This document shows, piece after piece, positions 25,679 to 36,589 of a DNA stretch of 64,000 bases (the first letter of the stretch is position 1; every line of letters begins with the position of its first letter). The DNA is taken from positions 372,001-436,000 of the forward strand of contig CAVYTF010000009.1 in the NCBI GenBank assembly GCA_963771435.1, in the 5' to 3' direction. Under the pieces are notes generated by a model. The model ran no database searches. It was not told the origin of the DNA and saw only the letters and a program-made list of their open reading frames with translations. Made by a program: the position numbers and the translations under genes. Source of the DNA: CAVYTF01 sp963771435 (GTDB lineage Bacteria > Bacteroidota > Bacteroidia > Chitinophagales > Chitinophagaceae).

Positions 25679-27106
25679 ATGCTATTTAACTCGTTTGAAT
25701 TTTTAATTTTTTATCCGCTTGTTACTCTTATTTATTTTTTGCTAGGTCAAAAAATTCGCTGGTTATGGTTACTAGCAGCCAGCTGTTATTTTTATATGTT
25801 TTTCAAGCCTGTATATATATTAATATTAGCAGGAACTATCGTAATTGATTATTTTGTAGGCATTAACCTAGTAAAACTTGAAGGCAGAAAGCGCAAGCTA
25901 CTCCTGATTTTGAGCATCATTGCTAATGTAGGTATTCTATGTGTGTTTAAATATTATAATTTTTTTGCCGACAACACAAATTCTGTTTTAGAAGTAGCAG
26001 GATATAGTTTAAGACTCCATTATTTAGATATCTTACTGCCAATAGGCTTATCATTTCACACCTTCCAGGCAATGAGCTATACTATTGAAGTATATCGTAG
26101 AACACAAGAACCTGAACGGCACTTTGGTATTTATGCTTTATATGTTATGTTTTATCCGCAATTAGTGGCCGGGCCCATAGAAAGGCCACAACATATGCTA
26201 CATCAATTTCATGAAAGGAAAGTTTTCAACGAAGTGAATTTAAGCAATGGGCTTAAACTGATGCTTTGGGGGCTTTTCAAAAAAATAGTTATTGCGGACA
26301 GGTTGGCTATGTACGTAAGTTCAACCTATAGTAATTATATTAACCAAACAGGAAGTACTTTACTAGTTGCTACATTTTTTTTTTCAATACAGATATACTG
26401 TGATTTTTCCGGCTATACTGATATAGCAAGAGGCGCTGCTAAAACAATGGGTTATGACTTAATGATCAATTTTAAAAGGCCTTATTTTGCAACTAACATA
26501 GCAGATTTTTGGCGTAGATGGCACATCTCTCTGTCAAGTTGGTTCAGGGATTATGTTTATTTTCCATTAGGCGGCAATAAAACTCCTTTGAGCAAATGGA
26601 TTCGAAATATAATGATTGTTTTTTTGCTTAGCGGATTTTGGCACGGGGCTAACTGGACTTTTATAATATGGGGATTTTTGCACGGATTTTTTACTATTCT
26701 TCATAAATTATTTATTTCATGGAAAGCGAAAGTTAGCTTTTACAAAACAAAGAATTTGTTTTTTCAATGGAACCCCTTCTCAATTTTCATCAATTTTTTA
26801 GTTGTTAGTTTTTGTTGGATATTTTTTAGAGCGGGATCCGTCAATGAAGCTTTTGGAATTATTAAAAAAATTTTTACCAATATAAACCATCCTGTTTTTA
26901 TTAAAACAGGTATCTGGATGTTTCTTGCCTTAGCAGGTGTTGTTATTATATTTGTTACAGATGCTGTTGAGGAATATAATTTGAATATCCAATTATTGCA
27001 TCACAAAAATTTTGTAGTAAGAATATCAACAATAACAACGATGGTTTTGGGGATATTGCTATTCGGCATTTTGCGCAATACGTCATTTATTTATTTTCAA
27101 TTTTAA
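25679..27106 (+). CDS. MBOAT-family O-acyltransferase (AlgI-like)
   Basis: The product is 475 aa with about ten membrane segments. The AlgI/MBOAT signature is clear: ILLPIGLSFHTFQAMSYTIE, FYPQLVAGPIERPQHML, YCDFSGYTDIARGAAKTMGY, FWRRWHISLSSWFRDYVYFP and FLLSGFWHGANWTFIIWG, with the invariant His near residue 321. It moves acyl (often acetyl) groups across the membrane to an exported polysaccharide or lipid. The next gene, one base downstream, encodes an SGNH-like partner that would transfer the acyl group in the periplasm. Confidence 0.92.
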   Translation: MLFNSFEFLIFYPLVTLIYFLLGQKIRWLWLLAASCYFYMFFKPVYILILAGTIVIDYFVGINLVKLEGRKRKLLLILSIIANVGILCVFKYYNFFADNTNSVLEVAGYSLRLHYLDILLPIGLSFHTFQAMSYTIEVYRRTQEPERHFGIYALYVMFYPQLVAGPIERPQHMLHQFHERKVFNEVNLSNGLKLMLWGLFKKIVIADRLAMYVSSTYSNYINQTGSTLLVATFFFSIQIYCDFSGYTDIARGAAKTMGYDLMINFKRPYFATNIADFWRRWHISLSSWFRDYVYFPLGGNKTPLSKWIRNIMIVFLLSGFWHGANWTFIIWGFLHGFFTILHKLFISWKAKVSFYKTKNLFFQWNPFSIFINFLVVSFCWIFFRAGSVNEAFGIIKKIFTNINHPVFIKTGIWMFLALAGVVIIFVTDAVEEYNLNIQLLHHKNFVVRISTITTMVLGILLFGILRNTSFIYFQF

Positions 27107-27107
27107 G

Positions 27108-28007
27108 ATGAAAAATATTAAAGGAAAAATATTTATTAAAATAATACTATCCATTCTATTGATTATCTCTCTTGATAAACTCATTGGTATCGGCATGAAC
27201 TATACTGTTAGCCATGCTAGAAATGGTAATATATATGAGCTAAATTATAAATTGTTCATGGCAAAACCAGGAATTGTAATTTTAGGTTCATCAAGAGCAA
27301 ACCATCATTATAATACTACTCTTATTCAAGAAAAACTCAAAGTAAAAACAATAAATTATGGCCAGGACGGAAGCGATGTGGTCCTTTGGTATACGTTTTT
27401 AAAAATAATTCTTGCCCACACAAAACCATCTCTTGTTATCCTTGATATAAAACCCAACGAATTTAATGAGTTTAATAATTTAAACGAAATGTCGCAATTA
27501 TATCCTTTAGCTAATAAAGTAAGGATTAATGATGAAGAGCTAAACATTATTTCACCTTTTGAAAAATGGAAGCTAATGTCCAATTGCTACCGTTTTAATG
27601 GGATTGCTATTGAACAAATAGTCGGCATGTTTGGAAAAAAAACAGATACGGCAGCCATTTCAGGATATTCACCGCTTCCTGTAAAAAAGGTCTTTATGCA
27701 AAAAAAAGAGCGTAATGAAATAGCATTTCAAAAAAGATTGTATAATTATTTTTTGAAAATAATCGATTTATGCAAAAAAAATGACATTAAGCTGATTGTC
27801 TGTATTTCCCCATTTGATGATCATGTTATTTATGAAAGATCGGTTGAGGAAACACGACAAGCTTGCAATCAGACCAATACTCCATTCGTCAATTATCTTA
27901 ATAACGAACTTGTTTATTTTCCAGACTCATTATTTGCCGATGTTAGCCATTTAAATAGCGCGGGAGCTGATATTTTTACAAAAGATTTTCTTACAAGACT
28001 AAAGTAA
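27108..28007 (+). CDS. Membrane-anchored SGNH-hydrolase-like protein, MBOAT partner
   Basis: The product is 299 aa. An N-terminal anchor (KIILSILLIISLDKLIGIGM) is followed by an SGNH-like fold. Block I is IVILGSSRANHHYN with the nucleophile candidate Ser61 or Ser62. Block V is FADVSHLNSAGADIFT with a D-x-x-H dyad near residues 279-282. This matches AlgJ/AlgX-like or DUF1574-type proteins encoded next to MBOATs, which finish O-acylation of surface glycans. It overlaps the convergent lutC gene by 9 bp. Confidence 0.78.
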   Translation: MKNIKGKIFIKIILSILLIISLDKLIGIGMNYTVSHARNGNIYELNYKLFMAKPGIVILGSSRANHHYNTTLIQEKLKVKTINYGQDGSDVVLWYTFLKIILAHTKPSLVILDIKPNEFNEFNNLNEMSQLYPLANKVRINDEELNIISPFEKWKLMSNCYRFNGIAIEQIVGMFGKKTDTAAISGYSPLPVKKVFMQKKERNEIAFQKRLYNYFLKIIDLCKKNDIKLIVCISPFDDHVIYERSVEETRQACNQTNTPFVNYLNNELVYFPDSLFADVSHLNSAGADIFTKDFLTRLK

Positions 28008-28640
28008 TACATCTTCCACTAAAAAACAAAACACTTCTTTTGGCCCATGAACACCAACAACCAATGTCTTTTCTATATCTGCGGTCCTGCTTGGGCCAGT
28101 GGCTAACGTTACAAGCGAAGGGAATTGCGCATATTTTTTTTGCACCTGTTGCAACGCTTCTTTTATATCATAAGTTAATTGATGTGCATAAGCAATACAA
28201 ATATGCACAGGAGCATAAACGCTCACTGTTCTGCCACTTTGTTCCGCGCTGCTTAGCACAATTGTTCCTGTACGTGTGATCAGTTGCTCACAGGTCGTGA
28301 TACATGCATCACAAGTTGCTAGATCGTCAGTATATTTCTGTATAAAATTATTGATGAACAACCTCTTTTTTAAAGCGCTTTCATTGCAGACGATCTTAGT
28401 CCAATTCCTCTTTTTAATTAACCCCCTAAGCTGCTGCACAAGTTCTTTTTCGTTCAAACAAAAGGCAAAACGTCCCTGCAATTTTGAAAAGTTCTCAGCA
28501 AACTCAATTTCCATTTCCTCCTGCTGTGGCTGAAAAACATTGTCGGCCCCTTCACTTTGTGGAAAAGGAACAGGCACTGGGTTGGTCAGTGCCTGCCTTA
28601 CTTTTTTTAATATATTTTCTTTAGCCTGGGATACTTTCAT
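27999..28640 (-). CDS. lutC: LUD-domain (LutC/YkgG-like) protein
   Basis: The product is 213 aa. The LUD fold is visible in IVCNESALKKRL, CDACITTCEQLITRTGTIVL, IAYAHQLTYDIKEALQQ and the end LATGPSRTADIEKTLVVGVH, GPKEVFCFLVED. LutC-type proteins work with LutA and LutB in iron-sulfur-dependent L-lactate oxidation. No lutA or lutB gene is in the window; instead this gene is 14 bp downstream of ftsH in a minus-strand operon. This ftsH-lutC link may reflect chromosomal position rather than function. Confidence 0.85.
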   Translation of the reverse strand: MKVSQAKENILKKVRQALTNPVPVPFPQSEGADNVFQPQQEEMEIEFAENFSKLQGRFAFCLNEKELVQQLRGLIKKRNWTKIVCNESALKKRLFINNFIQKYTDDLATCDACITTCEQLITRTGTIVLSSAEQSGRTVSVYAPVHICIAYAHQLTYDIKEALQQVQKKYAQFPSLVTLATGPSRTADIEKTLVVGVHGPKEVFCFLVEDVLL

Positions 28641-28654
28641 CTTTCATCCATATT

Positions 28655-30724
<2,070 letters not shown>

Positions 30725-30762
30725 ACTGCTTTCTTTACTTCACTATTTGTTTAGTATATTTT

Positions 30763-31167
30763 TTAGTCATTATGTTCTTCCAGTACCGCATCGCTCCACA
30801 TTTCCTCCAGCTTATAAAACTTCCTTGTTTCAGGTTGCATGATATGTACAACAATGTTAACATAATCTATCAGCACCCATTGCAAAGCCTGGTAACCTTC
30901 ATGTTTATAAGGCGCTTCCCCGCAATTCTCTCTCACTACAGTTTCTACAGAATCGGCGATTGCCCTTATCTGGATATTGCTTGTAGCTTCACATATCACA
31001 AAGAAGTCCGATACGGCCTCCGGAATTTTTCTCATGTCCAGGGACACGATATATTCACCTTTTTTCTCCTTTATACCCTTGATAACGGCCTTAAAAAGTT
31101 TTGAATTCTTAGTAAGCTTTCCAACCTTGCTCTTAGGCCTTTCAGCTAATACAGATAGTGGTACCAA
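30763..31167 (-). CDS. rsfS: Ribosome silencing factor RsfS
   Basis: The product is 134 aa. The RsfS/Iojap domain spans LFKAVIKGIKEKKGEYIVSL, DMRKIPEAVSDFFVICEATS, IRAIADSVETVVRENCGEAP and HEGYQALQWVLIDYVNIVVH, ending in EEMWSDA. It binds L14 and blocks subunit joining in starvation. No ATG is in frame upstream; TTG 31167 (product start MVPLSVLAERPKSK) gives a normal-length protein and is used. It is first in rsfS-ftsH-lutC and divergent from birA. Confidence 0.92.
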   Translation of the reverse strand: MVPLSVLAERPKSKVGKLTKNSKLFKAVIKGIKEKKGEYIVSLDMRKIPEAVSDFFVICEATSNIQIRAIADSVETVVRENCGEAPYKHEGYQALQWVLIDYVNIVVHIMQPETRKFYKLEEMWSDAVLEEHND

Positions 31168-31262
31168 AAATGAAGCTGTTTTGTTATTTAATATTTTACC
31201 CTGCGGGTGTTTCTGTAATAATTCTTTTTTGCTCGTCCTGAATTGAGAAAATGCAACTGAAT

Positions 31263-31270
31263 TAACTTTG
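31263..31270 (+). promoter_or_regulatory. Candidate -7 promoter box TAACTTTG for birA
   Basis: TAACTTTG is an exact TAnnTTTG match, 17 bases before the TTG start used for birA. The -33 element is weak: TTGA lies 16 bases upstream. It is in the 120-bp gap shared with rsfS. Confidence 0.45.
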
Positions 31271-31287
31271 CGAAAATAGTAATTCTT

Positions 31288-32049
31288 TTGCCTTCCCCAT
31301 CTTTCTCTACCATAATTGGTGAACCTTTCACAGAAATTGACGCAACAGAAAGCACCAACAACTATGCCATGGCTTTGGCACAGAAGGGGTTAGCAATGCA
31401 TGGCGCAGCATACTTTGCCCACCTCCAAACAGCAGGAAAAGGCCAGCGCGGCCGCCAATGGCATTCCCACCCAAAGCTCAACATCATTCTTTCTGTTTTG
31501 TTGGATATGAAGTGGTTGACCGTTTCCTCCCAGTTCCATTTAAGTATCGCTATTGCATTAGCTGTGCATGATTTCTTCTCCAGGTATGCAGGCGAAAAAA
31601 CAACCATAAAATGGCCAAACGATATTTATTGGAATGACAGAAAGGCAGCAGGCATTCTGATTGAGAACCGCATACAGGGCGATATCTGGCAGTGGGCCGT
31701 CGTAGGCATCGGTATCAACATCAACCAAACAACCTTCGATGAGCGGCTAAAAAACCCCGTATCCCTAAAACAAATTACAGGCAATACTTTTGATCCAATT
31801 ACCCTATCAAAAGAGCTATGCCTTTGCCTCGAACAAAGGTTTACACAATTAAAAATCAGTGGCGTGAACAACCTCCTTCAAGCCTATAATGCGGTATTAT
31901 ATAAGAAAGACCAACCGGTAACGTTTCAACAAGGCTACGCTCGCTTTTCATGCACTATAAAGGAAGTCAGCCACTACGGGCAACTCATCATCCACGGAGC
32001 TTCAAAAGACAGTTTCACTTTTGGTGAAGTAGAATGGCTAATTGAATAA
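31288..32049 (+). CDS. birA: Biotin--[acetyl-CoA carboxylase] ligase
   Basis: The product is 253 aa from TTG 31288; there is no ATG before the conserved region. The ligase motifs are EIDATESTNNYAM, the biotinyl-AMP loop TAGKGQRGRQWHSHPKLNII, IKWPNDIYWNDRKAAGILIE and VVGIGININQ. There is no N-terminal DNA-binding domain, so this is a mono-functional enzyme, not a repressor. It attaches biotin to the carboxyl carrier protein, and so works with acetyl-CoA carboxylase (accD is at 59062). It is convergent with bcp. Confidence 0.92.
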   Translation: MPSPSFSTIIGEPFTEIDATESTNNYAMALAQKGLAMHGAAYFAHLQTAGKGQRGRQWHSHPKLNIILSVLLDMKWLTVSSQFHLSIAIALAVHDFFSRYAGEKTTIKWPNDIYWNDRKAAGILIENRIQGDIWQWAVVGIGININQTTFDERLKNPVSLKQITGNTFDPITLSKELCLCLEQRFTQLKISGVNNLLQAYNAVLYKKDQPVTFQQGYARFSCTIKEVSHYGQLIIHGASKDSFTFGEVEWLIE

Positions 32050-32068
32050 ACCGATCTCCTGTTTATTC

Positions 32069-32536
32069 TCACTGTTTCTCCCACGCCTTTATAATTTCTT
32101 CCGCATGTTGGGCTGACCTTGGCTTACGGAATATTTTTCTGATGATACCCTTTTCATCTATCACAAACGTAGTGCGCAATAATCCCATGTATTTATGGGC
32201 AAACATTTGCTTTGGCCCCCACACGCCATATTTGTCAATTATCTTATGCTTCGGGTCTGCCAGCAACGTAAAAGGCAGTTCAAACTTGGCTTCAAACTTT
32301 TTGTGCTTCTCCTCGTCGTCCGGGCTCACCCCCAATATCTCAAAGCCATGCTGTTTCAGCAACGCATAATTGTCCCGCAGGTTACACGCCTCTATTGTAC
32401 ACGTTGGCGTATCATCCTCCGGGTAAAAATACAGCACCACCTTCTTCCCCTTAAAGTCCCCCAGCGAAACCTTCTTCCCGTTTTGATCATTAGCCGTAAA
32501 CGCAGGCGCTTTTGTTCCTTCCAGTAAGTTGCTCAT
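32069..32536 (-). CDS. bcp: Thioredoxin-dependent thiol peroxidase (Bcp/PrxQ)
   Basis: The product is 155 aa. It is an AhpC-TSA fold with YFYPEDDTPTCTIEACNLRD: peroxidatic Cys46 and resolving Cys51 have the five-residue spacing of atypical 2-Cys PrxQ proteins. GTKAPAFTANDQNGKKVSL and the late TTFVIDEKGIIRKIF are also typical. It reduces hydroperoxides with thioredoxin in the cytosol. It lies 12 bases downstream of a secreted unknown protein gene on the same strand. Confidence 0.95.
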   Translation of the reverse strand: MSNLLEGTKAPAFTANDQNGKKVSLGDFKGKKVVLYFYPEDDTPTCTIEACNLRDNYALLKQHGFEILGVSPDDEEKHKKFEAKFELPFTLLADPKHKIIDKYGVWGPKQMFAHKYMGLLRTTFVIDEKGIIRKIFRKPRSAQHAEEIIKAWEKQ

Positions 32537-32548
32537 CGTTTAATAGTT

Positions 32549-33172
32549 TTAGTTTAACATAAAGATTGTATCATAAATATTCGCCCTGTCATCATATCCT
32601 TCAGGGGCAATAAAATGTGCTAGATCAGGGATAAAATTCTTTGGCAAAGGTTGTTTGCTGGTTTTACTTATCCATTTGTCATGGCTATTTAATTTTGAAA
32701 CAGTTAGTTCTTGTTTATTTATTTCATAATCATTCTCAATACCACCCTTAGGATATGCATATTCCATATTGACCAATAAATATTTCTGGCGTTCATTGTC
32801 AAACTTATAATCAAAAATATAAGCTCCGCCACTAAATCGTTGCATTATCTGAAGGGTATCATGCAATGATCTTATACTTCCGCCTTGCATATATCTGGCT
32901 GATGTATCTACTATTTTCAATCTTTCATCTATCTTTTTTAATATAAAGATCTTATAAAGAGACAACCCGTCACTATTTGTATCCACTGCAATTATCACAG
33001 CAGTTTTATTGCCTTCTTGCAATTTTTTGCTTATATCAACCACCTTATAATTAATGGTATCTTCTGTAAATTGGGGTCCGATCATTCTATTAATATCCGC
33101 CACCATCTTATCATCCTGTGCTAATAACAGTTTGGAAAGAAATAAAAAAGCAAAAAGGAAAGTCAGGCGCAT
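32549..33172 (-). CDS. Secreted protein of unknown function
   Basis: The product is 207 aa. The signal peptide is MRLTFLFAFLFLSKLLLAQ. The mature part is mixed alpha/beta and contains KTAVIIAVDTNSDGLSLYKI and GGAYIFDYKFDNERQKYLLV. No motif or family was recognised. It is 12 bases upstream of bcp and probably cotranscribed with it. Confidence 0.6.
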   Translation of the reverse strand: MRLTFLFAFLFLSKLLLAQDDKMVADINRMIGPQFTEDTINYKVVDISKKLQEGNKTAVIIAVDTNSDGLSLYKIFILKKIDERLKIVDTSARYMQGGSIRSLHDTLQIMQRFSGGAYIFDYKFDNERQKYLLVNMEYAYPKGGIENDYEINKQELTVSKLNSHDKWISKTSKQPLPKNFIPDLAHFIAPEGYDDRANIYDTIFMLN

Positions 33173-33420
33173 AATATTGCTTTAAATATGACCCCAAAAA
33201 GGAAAAACGAAATTAGCAATTGAATTACTAATAATTTTTTGTTTAATGAAATAAAACCAACCAACTCCTAAAACAACCTCAGACCCGCAGCGCAACAACA
33301 GCACAGTTAGTTTCTCACCACAACGTAAAACCGCAACCAAAAACCTCCTTTCTTCAAAACCAACTATATCTTTTCTCCAAATTTATCTGGCAAGCCCCCT
33401 TTTTACCTCCTCCATTTACA

Positions 33421-33541
33421 GCACTTATACTGAAGTTATACTGTACTTATACTGATGTTATACTGAACTTATACTGTATCACCTTCATGCCAATTCCATT
33501 CCAAAGCCATGTTAAAGCCATGGTAGCCATATCCCAAAGCA
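33421..33541 (-). repeat. Dispersed repeat, family 2 copy B, with 11-bp tandem tail
   Basis: This lies in the gene-free stretch 33173-33624. Five 11-bp units (CTTATACTGAA, GTTATACTGTA and variants, 33424-33478) are followed by a head with CCATTCCAAAGCCATG and AAAGCCATGG. Read on the minus strand, it has the same head-then-tail order as 12865-12985. The remainder of the gap is A-rich or C-rich with no gene. Confidence 0.7.
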
Positions 33542-33624
33542 ATATTTTTGCCGCTACGCATATAATAATAACTTTGTTGGAGATATTTACTATAAGCATC
33601 TTCAAAAACTCAACCCCGAACAAA

Positions 33625-34755
33625 ATGAAATATAACCTGCTCCTGATCGCTTCTGTACTGCTCGCAACTTTTTCTCATGCGCAGCAGTTTGATTCTACCC
33701 GGCCACAAACGCCGCTTCCTCCGTTCCCATACCATTCTGATAGTGTGGAATATGATAATGCCGATAAATCCATCCATTATGGCGCGACGCTAACGTATCC
33801 TAACCAGGGCGGCCCGTTTGTTACCTTGCTCATGATCACTGGTAGTGGTCAGCAGGATAGGGATGAAACGATCTTCCGCCACCATCCCTTTGCCGTGATA
33901 GCTGATTACCTGACCCGCCACGGTTATGCTGTGCTTCGCGTGGATGACAGGCAGAAAGGCAAATCAACCGGTGATCTTAAGAATGCAACCAGCGCGGATT
34001 TTGCCAATGATGTGCAGAACAGCTTTAATTACCTGCTGACGCGGCCTGAAGCTGATCATAAGAAGATCGGTTTATGCGGTCATAGCGAAGGAGGCCTAAT
34101 AGAAGTGATAGTTGCTAGCCGGGAGCCGCGCGTTTCTTTCCTGATCTCGATGGCAGGTCCCGGGATCTCTGGAGCGGAGATACTGCTGGCGCAACAAACT
34201 GACCCGGTGAAGGGCCTGGTGAGTGATTCCGCGTTCAATGCGTATTATTCCCTAACGAGAAAGACCTTGCAACTGATCCATAATAACCCGCAGCTTTCTG
34301 ATTCTGCCTTGCAGCAAAAGATAGAGGACTGGTTTGGCGAGTGGAAGGGTCAGTATCCTACCAGTGTTCTACAGCCCCTGCACGCTGATAAGGCGACCCC
34401 TAAACAATATGGCCAGCAAATGAAGACGGAGCTCTTGCCCTGGTTTCGTTTCTTTATAACCACGGAACCAACTGATTATTGGGAAAAAGTAAAATGCCCG
34501 GTGCTGGCCATTGATGGCGAGAAAGACATACAGGTTAATGCGAACGAGAACATTCCTATCATTGCGCGGGCGCTGCAGCTTAGCGGCGACCAGGATGTAA
34601 CTACAAAAATATTCCCGGGGCTTAACCACTTGTTCCAACTATGCAGCAAGTGTACCGTTCCGGAGTATAACGAAATAAAGCAAACCATCAGCCCCGACGT
34701 TCTGGCTTACATAGGGGACTGGCTGGATAAAAACATTCATAAGACGACTCCTTAA
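33625..34755 (+). CDS. Secreted alpha/beta hydrolase
   Basis: The product is 376 aa from ATG 33625; the open frame upstream runs through repeat DNA. The signal peptide is MKYNLLLIASVLLATFSHAQ. The hydrolase part has the family start IHYGATLTYPNQGGPFVTLL, the oxyanion region ITGSGQQDRDE, ADYLTRHGYAVLRVDDR, the nucleophile elbow GLCGHSEGGLI, and the catalytic acid and His regions AIDGEKDIQV and FPGLNHLFQ. This is the alpha/beta hydrolase group close to prolyl oligopeptidase/BAAT-like hydrolases, with unknown substrate. It is monocistronic. Confidence 0.82.
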   Translation: MKYNLLLIASVLLATFSHAQQFDSTRPQTPLPPFPYHSDSVEYDNADKSIHYGATLTYPNQGGPFVTLLMITGSGQQDRDETIFRHHPFAVIADYLTRHGYAVLRVDDRQKGKSTGDLKNATSADFANDVQNSFNYLLTRPEADHKKIGLCGHSEGGLIEVIVASREPRVSFLISMAGPGISGAEILLAQQTDPVKGLVSDSAFNAYYSLTRKTLQLIHNNPQLSDSALQQKIEDWFGEWKGQYPTSVLQPLHADKATPKQYGQQMKTELLPWFRFFITTEPTDYWEKVKCPVLAIDGEKDIQVNANENIPIIARALQLSGDQDVTTKIFPGLNHLFQLCSKCTVPEYNEIKQTISPDVLAYIGDWLDKNIHKTTP

Positions 34756-34774
34756 GGAATAGTTCTAGTGATAA

Positions 34775-34895
34775 AGGAAAAAGTTAAAAGTAAAAAGGAA
34801 AAACTTATGATCATACTTTTTTAATTTTTACTTATAACTTTTTACTTTCTGATCGCCTATTTTTACTTTTTACTTATAACTTTTTACTTTCTAAC
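34775..34895 (+). repeat. Simple A/T repeat with TTTTTACT units
   Basis: AAAGTTAAAAGTAAAAAGG near 34781 is followed by two near-identical blocks, each reading TTTTTACTTATAACTTTTTA then CTTTCT, at about 34826-34850 and 34868-34892. The same kind of sequence forms the signal-peptide codons at 11276-11310 and recurs at 37735-37760. No gene is present. Confidence 0.55.
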
Positions 34896-35486
34896 ATGAA
34901 TCTACTCGCACATGCCTATCTCTCGTTTAATGATGATGATATTTTAGTTGGGAATATGATAAGCGACTTTGTAAAGGGCATAAAGCAATATGACTATGAT
35001 GAGAAGATACAACGGGGTATTAAGCTTCACCGGTTAATTGATCATTTCGCAGATGACCATAATGCGACGCGGGAGGCAGCTAAGCTGTTTCAGCCGGCAG
35101 TTGGCAGGTATGCGGGCGCTTTTATTGATGTGGTGTACGACCATTATTTGGCGCTGGATGAAAATGAGCTGAATGAAAAAGAATGGATGCAGTTCACGCT
35201 GAATACTTATGATACGCTGGCAAAGTATAATGAGATGCTGCCCAAAAACTTCCAGAGAATGTTGCCTGTTATGCGGCAGTCAAATTGGTTATATCATTAC
35301 CGCCACCGTTTTGGTGTAAAGCAAACCTTTGCTAACCTGGTGAAGAGAGCAGCTTACCTGGAAACACCCGATGCTGCTAATCTTGCGTTTGATAACCACT
35401 ACGATCAATTGAAAACTTATTATGAATGGTTCTGGCCGGACTTGAAGCAATTTGTATCAGATCAGAAGTTGACGGATGTTAGTTAA
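34896..35486 (+). CDS. acpH: Acyl carrier protein phosphodiesterase
   Basis: The product is 196 aa. The AcpH (DUF479) pattern is clear: MNLLAHAYLSFNDDDILVGN, MISDFVKGIKQYDYDEKIQ, GIKLHRLIDHFADDH and FIDVVYDHYLAL, which supply the HD-type metal ligands. It removes 4'-phosphopantetheine from acyl carrier protein. The last codons (KLTDVS and stop) are made of the first unit of the adjacent 21-bp tandem array, so the array overlaps the gene end. Confidence 0.9.
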   Translation: MNLLAHAYLSFNDDDILVGNMISDFVKGIKQYDYDEKIQRGIKLHRLIDHFADDHNATREAAKLFQPAVGRYAGAFIDVVYDHYLALDENELNEKEWMQFTLNTYDTLAKYNEMLPKNFQRMLPVMRQSNWLYHYRHRFGVKQTFANLVKRAAYLETPDAANLAFDNHYDQLKTYYEWFWPDLKQFVSDQKLTDVS

Positions 35487-35656
35487 CAGTTGACAGATGT
35501 TAGTTGACAGTTGACAGATATTAGTTGACAGTTGACAGATGTTAGTTGACAGTTGACAGATGTTAGTTGACAGTTGACAGATGTTAGTTGACAGTTGACA
35601 GATGTTAGTTGACAGTTGACAGATGTTAGTTGACAGTTGACAGTTGTTGACTATTA
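35468..35656 (+). repeat. 21-bp tandem array overlapping the acpH stop
   Basis: Eight units plus a partial one are present, with a consensus of GTTGACAGATGTTAGTTGAC plus one A. The first unit contains the acpH stop codon at 35484-35486. The copies are nearly identical, which suggests recent expansion. No spacers are present, so it is not a CRISPR array. Related GTTGAC/TCTGTCATC words occur at 35727-35755, 45693, 50276 and inside dnaX. Confidence 0.9.
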
Positions 35657-35756
35657 ACCCATAGTTTATGATCAGCAGAATTTTGAATCAAATAGAAATT
35701 TTATAAAGCATAACAATCATCGCCTGTCATCTAACATCTAACATCTGTCATCTAAC

Positions 35757-36413
35757 TCAACCCCCCACCGTGAAGTTTATCAGCGAACTGAATCCGCCCA
35801 TTCCGGCGCTGTTTTGCGCGAGAACCTGGACGTTTATGACGGTTCCGGTCGGAATTACACCGCGAATATATTCCACGGTCTTTCCACAAGGGATCACGAG
35901 CATTGCAGCCTGCGGAAAGTTAACTACATTGCCGTTCACAGTAGCTGTAACAGCCGCGCCGATGTATATCACCCAAAAATAACTGGCAGCTCCCGGCACT
36001 TTCGGTACCTTCAGCATCAGTTTCGCACTATTGCCCGTCACGCTCGGTGCAGCACAGGTGGCGGGAATATCACGTTTGCTTCTAAAATTTTTAGTTGTCT
36101 GGTAGCCCGCACTCTCTATAACACTGATCGTACCCCCCGCTTGGGCGTTCACATAATATGCCTGATCGTGCAGTAGCTTATTCAAAATGTCCACTGCATC
36201 CTGAAGGTCAGACTCGCCGGAAAGGCTGTTTTTCCGGTTACCGTAAGCATTCTCCACATCAACTGCCGCGCTCGTCAGGTCAGTGAGCGGTACGTCCGGT
36301 GTAGGAAAATTTAGGTTATCTGTCATATTGGTTACAACACCACGCGCAAAAGCAGCCATATCGCTACCTTTCATTTTTATCCAGTTCATGAGAACAACAA
36401 CCAGCTTAGGCAT
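35757..36413 (-). CDS. Protein with C-terminal fibronectin-type-III-like domain
   Basis: The product is 218 aa. There is no signal peptide. The N-terminal half is helical (FARGVVTNMTDNLNFPTPDV, then LQDAVDILNKLLHDQAYYVN). The C-terminal half, from CAAPSVTGNSAKLMLKVPKV to SAGMGGFSSLINFTVGG, has the strand pattern of fibronectin type III. Similar two-part proteins are common in Bacteroidota with unknown function. The two copies of 21-bp-related repeat DNA lie just beyond its 3' end. Confidence 0.7.
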   Translation of the reverse strand: MPKLVVVLMNWIKMKGSDMAAFARGVVTNMTDNLNFPTPDVPLTDLTSAAVDVENAYGNRKNSLSGESDLQDAVDILNKLLHDQAYYVNAQAGGTISVIESAGYQTTKNFRSKRDIPATCAAPSVTGNSAKLMLKVPKVPGAASYFWVIYIGAAVTATVNGNVVNFPQAAMLVIPCGKTVEYIRGVIPTGTVINVQVLAQNSAGMGGFSSLINFTVGG

Positions 36414-36589
36414 AAAATTAGTTTAATTAGTAAAATAAATTGGTTAATGAGAACTCAACTAGTTTTTATTAGTAAAAACTATAAAACGAAGATAATTAAA
36501 ATTAAAATGAGCAGCACATCTTTTAAACTGATAACAAAATATTAACAGATAGTTATAACGTGAAAGATAATAATCATCTGCTAATCGTT

